The notes: generated by a model from the sequence alone, not told the origin. Positions 8,246-16,040 are shown, numbered from the stretch's first letter. The stretch: 64,000 bases of DNA from an uncultured Eubacteriales bacterium (GCA_900545265.1 UQYI01000013.1:4601-68600); one strand, 5' to 3'. Program-made: numbers and translations.

Positions 8246-9048
8246 CAGTTCTTCTTTTTACCCTTGAGCATCCACACGACGATCAAAGCGATCACCACAA
8301 CGATGCCCAGAATAATGCCGATGGTGCGGGCCGGGGATGTCTCTGCGGCGGCAGCCTGCACGGCAACGGCACACACGGCGGGTACCAGCAGTGTTTCACC
8401 GGCAGTAGCCGAAACGATGTGGGGACCGGATTCCAGCTTTATGACGGCCTTGCCTTCTGCATCGGTGACAAACTGGGTGGCGATGCCGTCTACGGTGATC
8501 ACAGCGCCTTCCAGGGGCTTATAAATGGGGGCGTAGTTGGCGTCGAAACCATCTGCCTTGGAGAGGGTCAAAGTCAATTCTTCTCCATCGGCAATTTCAG
8601 CCTGGCTCTTGTCAAAATAGCTGTATGCGTCAGAGAAGCCAGCTGCATCGGCATAAACGAATGCATATACCACATCTCCGGCAGCCACGGGATCCGTAAG
8701 CCCCATAGACATGGTATTGTTTACATAGTATCCATAGGAACCGCCGTTTTCCACACCCCAAAGTTTAGTGATCATGGGGCCGTACTGGCTGTCTGCCGTG
8801 GCAAAACCGGCAGCGGCGCCGCCTTCATACTTGGCGTCGTGGATAAGAATAAGTGCGTCGTTTACTGTCAATGCACCATCTCCATCTGCGTCGGCCAGAG
8901 CAATAGGCTCCATGGCCGCTTCCAGCTTACCGGCGTTGGCAATGTTTACATAAATAGTGTTCTCTTCCGTTTCAGCGGCGGCGGGGAGAAGTCCCAGGCT
9001 CAGTACCAGCAGCAATACGGCAACGAGACTCATGGTTTTCTTGGTCAT
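8245..9048 (-). CDS. Secreted, membrane-anchored protein with EF-hand/dockerin-like loop and DUF4430-like domain
   Basis: A 267-residue protein starting at ATG 9048 behind GGAGGAAACAGAA. It has a signal peptide (MTKKT... to AAAETEE), a calcium-loop segment DADGDGALTVNDALILI (about residues 50-66) as in dockerins/EF-hands, and a stretch WGVENGGSYGYYVNN...DPVAAGDVVYAFVYAD that resembles the beta-grasp DUF4430 fold. An Ig-like segment follows, and a C-terminal membrane helix ends in KGKKKN, giving a cell-surface anchor. Its stop codon shares one base with the start codon of the transcobalamin-like gene (TGATG). I infer a partner in corrinoid capture; no direct functional motif proves it. Confidence 0.75.
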   Translation of the reverse strand: MTKKTMSLVAVLLLVLSLGLLPAAAETEENTIYVNIANAGKLEAAMEPIALADADGDGALTVNDALILIHDAKYEGGAAAGFATADSQYGPMITKLWGVENGGSYGYYVNNTMSMGLTDPVAAGDVVYAFVYADAAGFSDAYSYFDKSQAEIADGEELTLTLSKADGFDANYAPIYKPLEGAVITVDGIATQFVTDAEGKAVIKLESGPHIVSATAGETLLVPAVCAVAVQAAAAETSPARTIGIILGIVVVIALIVVWMLKGKKKN

Positions 9049-9064
9049 TTCTGTTTCCTCCGTT

Positions 9065-9385
9065 TTATATATCTGCAAGCGGTTCACCGCAGGCATCCCT
9101 GTCCGGGGCCGGAGCCTTCGGCACTTTGAGATTTCTGGCGGCATTTCTTTTCCGTTTGGCTGCAATGCGCTTTTCTTTTTTCAGGAGAGCCTGCTGCTCC
9201 GGGTCGAACTTCCGGGGCTTGAGCCCAGCCTCCTCCAGCGCCCGGGGCCATGGTCCCAGCTGCGCCTTGACGGCACATACCTCTTCCGGGGAAAAATCCC
9301 CCCGGCAGGGCAAACGGTGCTGCTCCTGTAAAACAAGTTCCTGCTGCTTCTTCTGCAGCAGCGCAATGCATTGCGCTCGATCCAT
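9065..9385 (-). CDS. Small basic hypothetical protein with HNH-associated-repeat-like motif
   Basis: First gene after the cobalamin riboswitch; 106 residues, starting at ATG 9385 with GGAGGATCTGCC in front. The central segment LPCRGDFSPEEVCAVKAQLGPWPRALEEAGL (given here in part; residues about 24-54) resembles the helical repeat found next to HNH homing nucleases (P-x-R-x-D-F ... G-x-W-x-x-A-L-x-x-A-G-L), a DNA-binding type repeat. The C-terminal half is strongly basic (KKEKRIAAKRKRNAARN). No nuclease domain is present. It lies 16 bases before the secreted DUF4430-like gene. Function unknown; possibly a small nucleic-acid-binding protein under B12 control. Confidence 0.65.
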   Translation of the reverse strand: MDRAQCIALLQKKQQELVLQEQHRLPCRGDFSPEEVCAVKAQLGPWPRALEEAGLKPRKFDPEQQALLKKEKRIAAKRKRNAARNLKVPKAPAPDRDACGEPLADI

Positions 9386-9398
9386 GGCAGATCCTCCG

Positions 9399-9435
9399 AA
9401 AATAAAATACGCCTCCACCTGTACAGGCAGAAGCG
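9399..9435 (-). terminator. Riboswitch expression-platform terminator
   Basis: On the minus strand a 12-bp stem with a minimal loop (CGCTTCTGCCTG / CAGGTGGAGGCG, some G-U pairs) is followed by TATTTTATTTT. It lies after the cobalamin aptamer and just before the ribosome site of the first operon gene, so it is the likely transcription-termination switch. Confidence 0.75.
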
Positions 9436-9500
9436 CAGCTGTATCGACCGGGAGGAGATCCCCCTGCGGAGCGAGAAAACGGCTGCACTTTTCTATCCCA

Positions 9501-9641
9501 AAGGTGTTCCGGCAATACCGGCAACCACAGGCGCGGCAGGTATTCCGGCTTAAGGCCAAAAACCTATCACGGAAATGGAGATTGCGCCGGATTTGCACCG
9601 AACTTCCCCCTTATCCGGCAAGCGCCGGAACCGAACCTGTT
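9501..9641 (-). promoter_or_regulatory. Cobalamin riboswitch aptamer
   Basis: Minus-strand sequence contains the two diagnostic blocks: AAGGGGGAAGTTCGGTGCAA then ATCCGGCGCAATC, the conserved core near the 5' side, and AAGCCGGAATACCTGCC (9535-9551), a good match to the B12 box. A hairpin TCCGGCG-CTTG-CCGGA precedes the core. The ends AGGTTC / GAACACCT can close P1. The aptamer precedes an operon of cobamide uptake and remodelling genes, so adenosylcobalamin repression is expected. Confidence 0.93.
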
Positions 9642-9648
9642 TTTAAAT

Positions 9649-9677
9649 ATTGTATACCTAAAGTCTGTTTTCGTCAA
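9649..9677 (-). promoter_or_regulatory. Promoter of the cobamide operon
   Basis: Minus strand: -35 TTGACG (9677-9672), 17-base spacer, -10 TACAAT (9654-9649). Transcription would begin close to 9642, just at the start of the riboswitch. Confidence 0.75.
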
Positions 9678-9752
9678 CGGCGGCGAAGCAAAACAAGGCG
9701 GATTCCCTTTTCGGCAGACGCAAAGCATAAGCCCGCATATGCTTCGAGTGTA

Positions 9753-10421
9753 TCACATCTCTCCGTCGCCATAAGTGTAGGCTTCCGTAAATGCAGAATA
9801 GAAAGGCATTAAAAACTGAAAACCATCTACCACTGTATCCACCAGAGCGGCGGAAAACAGGATCTCACCGAAAGGTGCGGAACGGCCGATCCAAAGACTC
9901 TTACGATTATACCACTGGGTCAGCTGGTCATTGGGATGCCCCTTGGGGCGCGCATAAAGCTGGCCGCCCAGGGTGAACTCCTTTTTCTCTGCCAGCAGCC
10001 GGTTGAAACGGGAGAAGGTATCCGGATGATGCTCCATGTATCGGCGTAGCCTGGCCATGGTAGGGGCGTCTGCCCAGCATCCCATGCCCATGCTCCATTC
10101 CATAGCACCGATCTCAAAATACAAGGAAGGCCCGTCCTGTCCGGCGGAAAACGGATCCAGCGAAAACCAGAGGGTCTCCTTATACGGGCCCCGGCCGAAG
10201 AGACGCCGGGCATCCCGGTAAATACGGGATATATGCAGCCGCATGGGAGCATCGGGATACAGCTTCTCCATCCGGGCCATCACATCCCGGGCCAGGGCAT
10301 CAAAGGGCTCTTTCAAAGACTTTTGAAACACAGGGCGGTGTTCTTCAAACCAGGAGCGATAGTTGTGCATGGAAAGTTCCATCAGAAACTCCCCCGTTTG
10401 GGGAGTAAAACCCGTAAACAA
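9753..10421 (-). CDS. DUF2461 family protein
   Basis: A 222-residue cytoplasmic protein of the DUF2461 (TIGR02453) family. The N-terminus shows the family start FTGFTPQTGEFLMEL followed by NYRSWFEEHR, and later DARRLFGRGPYKE and a W-rich core. I choose TTG 10421 because GGGAGGT lies seven bases upstream and the family homology begins there; an ATG at 10460 in the same frame has no good ribosome site. The biochemical role of this family is unknown. The gene is separate from the cobamide operon, whose promoter lies downstream of its stop codon. Confidence 0.85.
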   Translation of the reverse strand: MFTGFTPQTGEFLMELSMHNYRSWFEEHRPVFQKSLKEPFDALARDVMARMEKLYPDAPMRLHISRIYRDARRLFGRGPYKETLWFSLDPFSAGQDGPSLYFEIGAMEWSMGMGCWADAPTMARLRRYMEHHPDTFSRFNRLLAEKKEFTLGGQLYARPKGHPNDQLTQWYNRKSLWIGRSAPFGEILFSAALVDTVVDGFQFLMPFYSAFTEAYTYGDGEM

Positions 10422-10594
10422 GTGTATGACCTCCCGAAAATCTGAATTTTCATATGGCATTGTACGGGTTTGCTTCATCCCTGTCAAGACCGGGCAGCAC
10501 CAATTTTTTTCATGCATTCCCATGTTTTTTCAGCTTGACATTTTGCAGGAAAAGATGCAAGATAAAAGATATTTTTCAGGAGGTGGGCGTTCAT

Positions 10595-11191
10595 ATGGAT
10601 CAGGTTTACGGGGGCTTTGCTCCCCTTAAGGAGCGTATCCGTAAGGAGGGGAAGGTGCTTCCCGGCAATATCATCAAGGTGGATGGTTTTTTGAATCACC
10701 GGGTAGATATGCAGCTGATGCATGAGATCGCAAAGGAGTTTCTGCGTCTTTTTGATACGCAGGGTGTTACGGCTGTCATGACGGTAGAAGCCAGCGGGAT
10801 CGCCCTTGCTTCTGCCGTGGCGATGGAGTTGGGCGTACCCCTTGTATTTGCCAAAAAGGCCAAGTCCGATAATATCGAAGGCGGACTGTACCAGAGTGAT
10901 ATCATGTCCTATACTTATAAGAAGAAGGTCACGCTGCTGGTTTCCCGTCAGTGGCTGTCCGATAAGGATACCGTTCTGGTCATCGATGATTTTCTGGCTC
11001 GGGGCGAGGCGCTGCGGGGTCTTTGCGAGATTATCGATCAGGCGGGCGCCAAGCTTCGCGGTATTGGCGTGGCAGTAGAAAAAGGCTTTCAGGGCGGCGG
11101 AGATAAGCTGCGGGCTTCCGGTAAGAATCTGATCTCGCTGGCCATTATCGAATCGGCAACGCCGGAGGAAATACGCTTCCGGGGCGAATAA
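10595..11191 (+). CDS. xpt: Xanthine phosphoribosyltransferase
   Basis: Purine salvage enzyme converting xanthine and PRPP to XMP. The 198-residue protein begins at ATG 10595 behind AGGAGGTGGGCGTTCAT. It has VDGFLNHRVDMQLM near the N-terminus and the PRPP-binding motif VLVIDDFLARGEAL (about residues 129-142), matching Firmicute Xpt throughout. Length is usual. It is a single gene followed by a strong terminator. I see no purine riboswitch in the 170 bases upstream, so its control is not evident. Confidence 0.93.
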   Translation: MDQVYGGFAPLKERIRKEGKVLPGNIIKVDGFLNHRVDMQLMHEIAKEFLRLFDTQGVTAVMTVEASGIALASAVAMELGVPLVFAKKAKSDNIEGGLYQSDIMSYTYKKKVTLLVSRQWLSDKDTVLVIDDFLARGEALRGLCEIIDQAGAKLRGIGVAVEKGFQGGGDKLRASGKNLISLAIIESATPEEIRFRGE

Positions 11192-11206
11192 GCATAAAAA
11201 CTTTTT

Positions 11207-11232
11207 GAAAGACCGCTGCTGCGGTCTTTTTG
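11207..11232 (+). terminator. Terminator after xpt
   Basis: GACCGC-TGCT-GCGGTC stem (11211-11226) followed by TTTTTGCGTTTT. Confidence 0.92.
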
Positions 11233-11321
11233 CGTTTTGTCCGAACAAAGGCGTCTTACTGCCCGTTTACAGCCATTTTTCTTTTTGTTATACTGATACA
11301 AACGAGTACAAGGAGAAACCT

Positions 11322-12107
11322 ATGGATGCCCGGGATTTTTATCTGGCCTGTCAGGCGCTGGAACGTGAGGGAAAGATACGCTCCGGCGTGGGCACTCTGG
11401 GGGAAAAAACACTCCACAATGTGCTCAAGCGGGCCGTTGAGCCGGATACGAGCTGCCATGAGATCCCTGTTGGGCGGTATGTAGCGGATGTCCGCAACGC
11501 CCATGGCTTTTTTGAGATCCAGACACGCTCCTTATATAAATTGAAAGAAAAAGCGGCTTTTTTTCTGGAACAGGGGCCGCTGACTGTTGTATATCCTGTT
11601 TTTCGGGAAAACTGGCTTTTGTATCTGGATCCGCAGTCAGGGGCATTGTCCGAGCGGCGCAAAAGCCCCAAGCGAGGATGCTTGACCATGGTGCTCCCGG
11701 AACTGTATCCTCTGCGGGAGTTTTTATTCCGACCCGGTTTTGCGGTAGAAGCGGTTCTGCTGGATGGAGAGGAGATCCGCCTGTTGGACGGAGAAGGACC
11801 GGATAAAAGACATCATGCCACCAGGTATGAGCGTATCCCTACCTCCTTTGTGAAAAGCGTTCGCCTGGAACGGCCGGAGGATTATTTTCGCCTGCTGCCT
11901 GAGGAGCTGCCCCGGGAAGCGATGGATAGCAAGACCCTGTCCAGACTGCTGCATCTGCGTCAGGCCTTAGGTACGGCCGCTTCTCTTACGCTGCGGCGGG
12001 CCGGAGTGCTGAAATCAGCCGGGAAAAGGGGGAGATGCAATCTGTATCGTTTTGCAGTTCCGGAATCTGATAAAGAAAACAAGGAGGTGCAGCCGTGCGT
12101 CCTATAG
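11322..12107 (+). CDS. Hypothetical protein with PD-(D/E)XK nuclease-like N-terminal domain
   Basis: A 261-residue protein starting at ATG 11322 behind AAGGAGAAACCT. Residues about 20-95 contain E(K)TLHNVLK, then HEIPVGRYVADVRNAHGFFEIQT and a run of beta-strand-like hydrophobics (LTVVYPVF). The E...D...E-x-Q spacing resembles the active site of PD-(D/E)XK nucleases of the type that keep E-x-Q or E-x-K. The C-terminal part has a possible winged-helix segment (SRLLHLRQALGTAASLTLRRAGVL). Function unknown: a stand-alone nuclease or DNA-binding protein are both possible. Its end overlaps ybaK by 13 bases. Confidence 0.75.
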   Translation: MDARDFYLACQALEREGKIRSGVGTLGEKTLHNVLKRAVEPDTSCHEIPVGRYVADVRNAHGFFEIQTRSLYKLKEKAAFFLEQGPLTVVYPVFRENWLLYLDPQSGALSERRKSPKRGCLTMVLPELYPLREFLFRPGFAVEAVLLDGEEIRLLDGEGPDKRHHATRYERIPTSFVKSVRLERPEDYFRLLPEELPREAMDSKTLSRLLHLRQALGTAASLTLRRAGVLKSAGKRGRCNLYRFAVPESDKENKEVQPCVL

Positions 12108-12577
12108 AAAAGACAAATCCCATGCGTATGCTGGAGCAGGAGGGAATTTCCTATGATACCGCCTCCTATCCGGTGGACGAAAACGATCTGAGCGGTCTCC
12201 ATGCTGCCAAAATGCTGGGTACGGGGCCGGATCGCGTGTTCAAAACTCTGGTGGCAAAAGGGGAAAAGCGTGGATACCTGGTATTTTGCATTCCTGTAGC
12301 AGAAGAGCTGGATTTGAAAAAGGCAGCGAGGGCTGCAGGAGACAAAAGGGTGGAGCTGCTGCCCTTGAAAGAGCTTTTGTCTGTTACCGGCTATATGCGG
12401 GGCGGCTGCTCGCCTATTGGTATGAAAAAGCATTTTCCAACTTACATAGAAGAAACTGCCGCCCTGTTTGATTCCATTTATATCAGCGCAGGGAAGCGCG
12501 GCGTGCAGCTGATCGTATCGCCGGAGGCACTTATGCGCTTTCTTCCCGCTCAGGCGGCGGATCTTATACAGGAATGA
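12095..12577 (+). CDS. ybaK: Cys-tRNA(Pro)/Cys-tRNA(Cys) deacylase YbaK family
   Basis: A 160-residue trans-editing enzyme that removes cysteine mischarged on tRNA(Pro). It shows the INS/YbaK fold signatures: VFKTLVAKGEKRGYLVFCIPVAEELDLKKAA in the middle and GYMRGGCSPIGMKK near residue 105, the conserved G-x-x-P loop region of the active site. Length matches bacterial YbaK/EbsC. The start lies inside the end of the preceding gene, so the two are probably translated together. Confidence 0.93.
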   Translation: MRPIEKTNPMRMLEQEGISYDTASYPVDENDLSGLHAAKMLGTGPDRVFKTLVAKGEKRGYLVFCIPVAEELDLKKAARAAGDKRVELLPLKELLSVTGYMRGGCSPIGMKKHFPTYIEETAALFDSIYISAGKRGVQLIVSPEALMRFLPAQAADLIQE

Positions 12578-12589
12578 AAGGAGCTTATT

Positions 12590-13126
12590 ATGGAAGAAAG
12601 TAAAACCATCCTGCAAAACCGGCCCGGTGTTTCGACTAAAGAACCTGCGGAACTGCAAATGATCCTCAGCTGCCTGCAAACGCTTGCCGAATCCAACCAA
12701 AGGCAGCAGCGGCGGCAGCGTCTGCAATTTGTTTTTTCCGTTATTCTTGTCTGTGCAGTGGTGGCACTGACGCTGACCGTGATCTGTATGGGCGGAGAAC
12801 TTATCCATACCGTAAACGAAACGGCGGAAAAGGCAGGCGTTCTGATCGAGGAGACCGGAGAGACCATTCAGACCGTAAACAATCTGGCCGGAGAGTTGGA
12901 GAGCCTGGATTATGAGCGGCTGGCCGCCAGTGTTACGACTTTGGCTGAGGAGGGTACCAAAAGTATAGATGAAGCGCTTCTGTCTTTGAAAACCACCATG
13001 GAACAGACACAGAGCGCTATTGATAAGCTCAACCGGCTGGATGTAGACGGCCTGAACGAGGGTATACAGGAGCTTAATGCCATACTCAGGCCCATGACAA
13101 ATTTCTTTGGAAATTTTGGGAAATAG
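12590..13126 (+). CDS. Single-pass membrane protein with coiled coil, unknown function
   Basis: The 178-residue protein has a cytoplasmic N-terminus rich in Q/R (QRQQRRQRLQ), one membrane helix (about residues 47-67) and a long amphipathic alpha-helical C-terminal part (TVNETAEKAGVLIEETGETIQTVNN...), resembling chemoreceptor-like coiled coils but lacking a signalling tip. It begins 12 bases after ybaK behind AAAGGAGC and may belong to the same transcript. I do not recognise a family. Confidence 0.8.
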   Translation: MEESKTILQNRPGVSTKEPAELQMILSCLQTLAESNQRQQRRQRLQFVFSVILVCAVVALTLTVICMGGELIHTVNETAEKAGVLIEETGETIQTVNNLAGELESLDYERLAASVTTLAEEGTKSIDEALLSLKTTMEQTQSAIDKLNRLDVDGLNEGIQELNAILRPMTNFFGNFGK

Positions 13127-13192
13127 TATTCCGAAACATAGACAAAAATGTGTCCTAAATTTTGATAATTTTCAAACCTTTTCCGCATTCGG

Positions 13193-13221
13193 TTGACAAA
13201 ATTCGACGGATTGACTATTGT
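13193..13221 (+). promoter_or_regulatory. Promoter of the DUF308 membrane protein gene
   Basis: -35 TTGACA (13193-13198), 17-base spacer, -10 TATTGT (13216-13221). Confidence 0.7.
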
Positions 13222-13252
13222 TAAGGTAAAGAATCTATCAGGGGGGATATGT

Positions 13253-13819
13253 ATGAATACGATTTTGGGCCGTTATAAATTCGTTGCTATGCTTACGGCA
13301 TTGGGCGGGGTACTCATGGGTCTGCTCATGCTGCTTTTCCCCACTGTAGCAGTGAAGATCGTATGCTATGTGCTGGGGGGCTGCGTATTGCTGGCGGGGC
13401 TGGCTGGGTTTGTCCTTTTTTTCCGGAGCCGGTTCCTGTTCCAGCCGGGGCTCATGCTGGCATCTGCCATAGTGGCCGCACTGCTGGGGCTGTTTATCCT
13501 TATTAAGGCAGAATGGGTAGTGAGCTTCTTACAGGTGCTGCTGGCTGTTATGGTCATACTTAACGGTGCATTGGCTATCTACGAGAGTTTTTTCTTCAAA
13601 AACCTGCATATGTCTTACTGGTGGACAGCGTTGCTTTACGGTGTGCTGGCGGCGGCGGCGGGCATAGTGGCACTGTGCAATCCTTTTGCTACCGTCTTAG
13701 TGCTTACCAGAGTATTGGGGGTCATGCTGCTCCTCTCCAGCGCAGCAGATGTGCTCATCCTTTATCGGGTTCGCAAGGATATGGAAAATAATCAGTATAC
13801 CCGTATCGTCATTAAGTAA
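13253..13819 (+). CDS. DUF308 / HdeD-like membrane protein
   Basis: A 188-residue integral membrane protein with about six hydrophobic helices and glycine-rich turns (GGVLMGLLMLLFP, GGCVLLAGLAGF), the pattern of the DUF308/HdeD family. The start at ATG 13253 is chosen because AGGGGGGATATGT stands right before it; a longer frame from 13193 would overlap the promoter. It is a single gene between its own promoter and terminator. The family's function in Firmicutes is unknown. Confidence 0.85.
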   Translation: MNTILGRYKFVAMLTALGGVLMGLLMLLFPTVAVKIVCYVLGGCVLLAGLAGFVLFFRSRFLFQPGLMLASAIVAALLGLFILIKAEWVVSFLQVLLAVMVILNGALAIYESFFFKNLHMSYWWTALLYGVLAAAAGIVALCNPFATVLVLTRVLGVMLLLSSAADVLILYRVRKDMENNQYTRIVIK

Positions 13820-13835
13820 ACCGCTGGAAAAGATC

Positions 13836-13866
13836 AAAGGAGCTGTAAAGGCTCCTTTTTCTTTTA
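13836..13866 (+). terminator. Terminator after DUF308 gene
   Basis: AAAGGAGC (13836-13843) and GGCTCCTTT (from 13850) pair around a short loop and are followed by TTCTTTT. Confidence 0.9.
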
Positions 13867-14145
13867 GTGAAATCTGCATACAGGCAGGGGCTGCCGTGTT
13901 ATGAGGACAGTCTGTATATGAATTTCGGGCGGCGACGCCCCGCCTTCCGTTTCCCGATTATTTACTAGTCGGCTTTTGTCCGTAAAAAGGGTAGCGCAAA
14001 AGTACTCCGGTAGAGCAGGCATATCAAGCGCAATTCCATGAAAGAAATATACATGCAGCCAGAGTACACGGTGGAATTCCATGCGACTCCTTTTTGTCAT
14101 GGAGCGCAGGGGTGTTGCATACCTTTCTGTGAAGGAACATGGTAA
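13867..14145. other. Intergenic stretch without a convincing gene
   Basis: About 280 bases. No frame with a ribosome site and coding character. It contains a GC-rich hairpin (CGGGCG-GCGA-CGCCCCG near 13926) and two copies of AATTCCATG (about 14032 and 14073). I see no riboswitch or RNA gene. Confidence 0.5.
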
Positions 14146-14159
14146 GGGAGGTATGGTTC

Positions 14160-15632
14160 ATGGACAGCGCCAGATGCACTATAAACTGTGAAAAAAACAT
14201 TCGGATTTTGGAGGAACAGGCTCCTATCGAAAGCGCAGTGCCCGTCCCTGCGGATAAAACATTGGGAGCGGTGCTTTGCGTTTCTCCGTTGCTTGCGGTA
14301 GAGCAAACGGCTGTAACGGAGGGCGGGGTACAGGTTTCGGGAACGTTAAGCCTGCATATAGTGGCGGAGGATGAGGAACGGCGTTTGTACTGCTTTGATG
14401 CGGCAGCTGATTTTTCTCATACGCTAACCGGGGAGGGGCTTGCCCCTGGGATGCAAAGTCAGGTGCAGGCTCGCCTGAACGCCTGCGAACTGCGCCAGGA
14501 GGATGGCGGGCTGCGGTTGTATGCCCAGCTGTCTCTTACGGCCTGGATCACCCAGACCATGCCGCTGGAACCTCTGACGGGTATTTCCGGCGGCCGGGGC
14601 GTAGAGCAGCGCACTTGCTCCGTATGCATAAAAAAGAAAGTGCTTCTGGGGGCAAAATCCATGCGTCTGCGGGAGGAAGAAGGCGTAGAGGAGGGGACCG
14701 TCCTTCTGGCAGCCCAGGGAAGCCTGGAGCCGTTGAAAACGGAATTGGTGGGTGCTTCCGCTGCACTGGAGGGAGCGTTATTCCTCCATGCATTGGTACT
14801 GCCTCCCAATGGACGGTTAAAGACATTGACCATGCGTGTCCCCTTTACAGAAACGATCCCGGTGCAGGGGAGTCAGGAGATGCAACCTTTCGCCCGGGGA
14901 GAGATTACAGGCCTTCAGACCATGATCCGCGGGGAGGCACTGCTCTTGGAAGCGGATATTTCGCTGAGTGTATACGGAATTCGTCAGGAGGAGTTTTCTC
15001 TGCTGGAAGACGCCTATGATGCTGACGGCACCTTCAGCTGTGAGACGGAAAGGATGGAATGTCTTTGGTACAGCGAAAGCCGGCAGACGGAACTGCCCGT
15101 AAGAGCTGCAGTGTCCATTCCGGCACACCTGCCAGAAAGTCAGGAAACACTTTATACCTGTGCTTTGCCGGCAGTCCGCAAAACGGAAAACGGCATTTTG
15201 GAAGGAGGGCTTCTTGTCACGCTTGTGTACCGCTGTCCCCAGGGACTCCTGCACAGCTTTACGCAGGAGCTTCCGTTCTCCGTCACGTTGACGGATGGTG
15301 CTGCTTCCGCCGATGCAGCGAGTCCTATGCTGATCACAGCGAAGGTGCTTTCTCTGAAGGCCTATGGCACAGGACGCAGTATAAATGTGGATGTATCTTT
15401 GCTGCTGGAGGGCGAGATCTATACCGTGGGCACGCTGACCTATATCAGGGGCCTGTCTCCCTGCACCACATCACCGGGACCCAAGGGACTGCTGCTGTAT
15501 TTCACGCAGGGAGGGGAAAGCTTCTTTGCTCTGGGAAAACAGTTTGGCCTGCCGGTAAAAGAGATCCGGGAACTGAACCCGGAGGCGGAGGAGCCCTTAC
15601 CTTCCGGGCGGCAAATTTTGCTGTTAAAATAA
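14160..15632 (+). CDS. SPOCS (DUF3794) domain protein with C-terminal LysM
   Basis: A 490-residue protein begun at ATG 14160, seven bases after GGGAGGT. It contains repeated beta-rich modules of the SPOCS/DUF3794 type (e.g. DKTLGAVLCVSPLLAVEQTAV, later FTETIPVQ...) and ends with a LysM domain (about residues 445-490: YFTQGGESFFALGKQFGLP...IRELNPEA). SPOCS-LysM proteins are associated with the spore coat/cortex region in Clostridia, where LysM binds peptidoglycan. There is no signal peptide, consistent with assembly from the mother-cell cytoplasm. The two small genes downstream also look spore-related. Confidence 0.85.
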   Translation: MDSARCTINCEKNIRILEEQAPIESAVPVPADKTLGAVLCVSPLLAVEQTAVTEGGVQVSGTLSLHIVAEDEERRLYCFDAAADFSHTLTGEGLAPGMQSQVQARLNACELRQEDGGLRLYAQLSLTAWITQTMPLEPLTGISGGRGVEQRTCSVCIKKKVLLGAKSMRLREEEGVEEGTVLLAAQGSLEPLKTELVGASAALEGALFLHALVLPPNGRLKTLTMRVPFTETIPVQGSQEMQPFARGEITGLQTMIRGEALLLEADISLSVYGIRQEEFSLLEDAYDADGTFSCETERMECLWYSESRQTELPVRAAVSIPAHLPESQETLYTCALPAVRKTENGILEGGLLVTLVYRCPQGLLHSFTQELPFSVTLTDGAASADAASPMLITAKVLSLKAYGTGRSINVDVSLLLEGEIYTVGTLTYIRGLSPCTTSPGPKGLLLYFTQGGESFFALGKQFGLPVKEIRELNPEAEEPLPSGRQILLLK

Positions 15633-15725
15633 GGCAAAAGAAGACATAACTTCCGGTATAGGGCGCAGTTTGGGTGTGCACACTACTCTTGTCGGCTGCG
15701 GCCGAACAAAAAGGAGGTTTGCACT

Positions 15726-15875
15726 ATGTCTTTTTACGAAACCTATGACCGGGATTACACCGGTGTGAAGGAACAGAACCAGAAGAACCGGAAGGAAAGT
15801 GAATCCAAAACTCCCCAGGAGCGTCAGCGCGAACGGCAGCAGCGGGAGGAGCAGGAGAACACGTACCGCTTCTGA
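15726..15875 (+). CDS. Very small highly charged protein (49 aa)
   Basis: Starts at ATG 15726 behind AAAAAGGAGGTTTGCACT, a strong ribosome site. The 49 residues are MSFYETYDRDYTG... followed by a KEQNQKNRKE...RQREEQ-type hydrophilic tail with few hydrophobic residues. It ends TGATG, sharing a base with the next small gene, which implies coupled translation. No known domain. The composition suits a disordered spore or stress protein, but that is only a guess. Confidence 0.75.
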   Translation: MSFYETYDRDYTGVKEQNQKNRKESESKTPQERQRERQQREEQENTYRF

Positions 15876-16036
15876 TGGATCGCAGAAAAAAGCAGCGGGA
15901 TCCGGTGCATCCGGGTATCCCCATGTATCCGGAGATGGAACGGCAGCTGCGGCACATTCCTTCCGATGTGCTGGGCAGTTATACGGGCCACCCGGCAGAT
16001 TCGGAGCATCCGGTTCAGGATGCAGACGACCTGTAA
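15875..16036 (+). CDS. Small protein with GSYTG...PVQDADDL tail (53 aa)
   Basis: Starts at ATG 15875 overlapping the stop of the previous gene. The 53-residue product is basic at first (MDRRKKQRDP), proline-rich in the middle, and ends GSYTG then HPVQDADDL. I recall similar short unannotated proteins with GxYTG...PVQDADDL tails in sporulating Clostridia, but cannot name a family. A terminator follows directly, so the two small genes form a mini-operon, probably with the SPOCS gene. Confidence 0.75.
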   Translation: MDRRKKQRDPVHPGIPMYPEMERQLRHIPSDVLGSYTGHPADSEHPVQDADDL

Positions 16037-16040
16037 AGCG

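Noticed and set aside
10425..10594. Purine riboswitch before xpt
   Set aside because: I looked for the conserved purine aptamer loops and did not find them in the upstream sequence.
13864..14100. Possible 78-codon gene on the minus strand
   Set aside because: No ribosome site and an odd composition (mixed Phe/His/Arg with no pattern).
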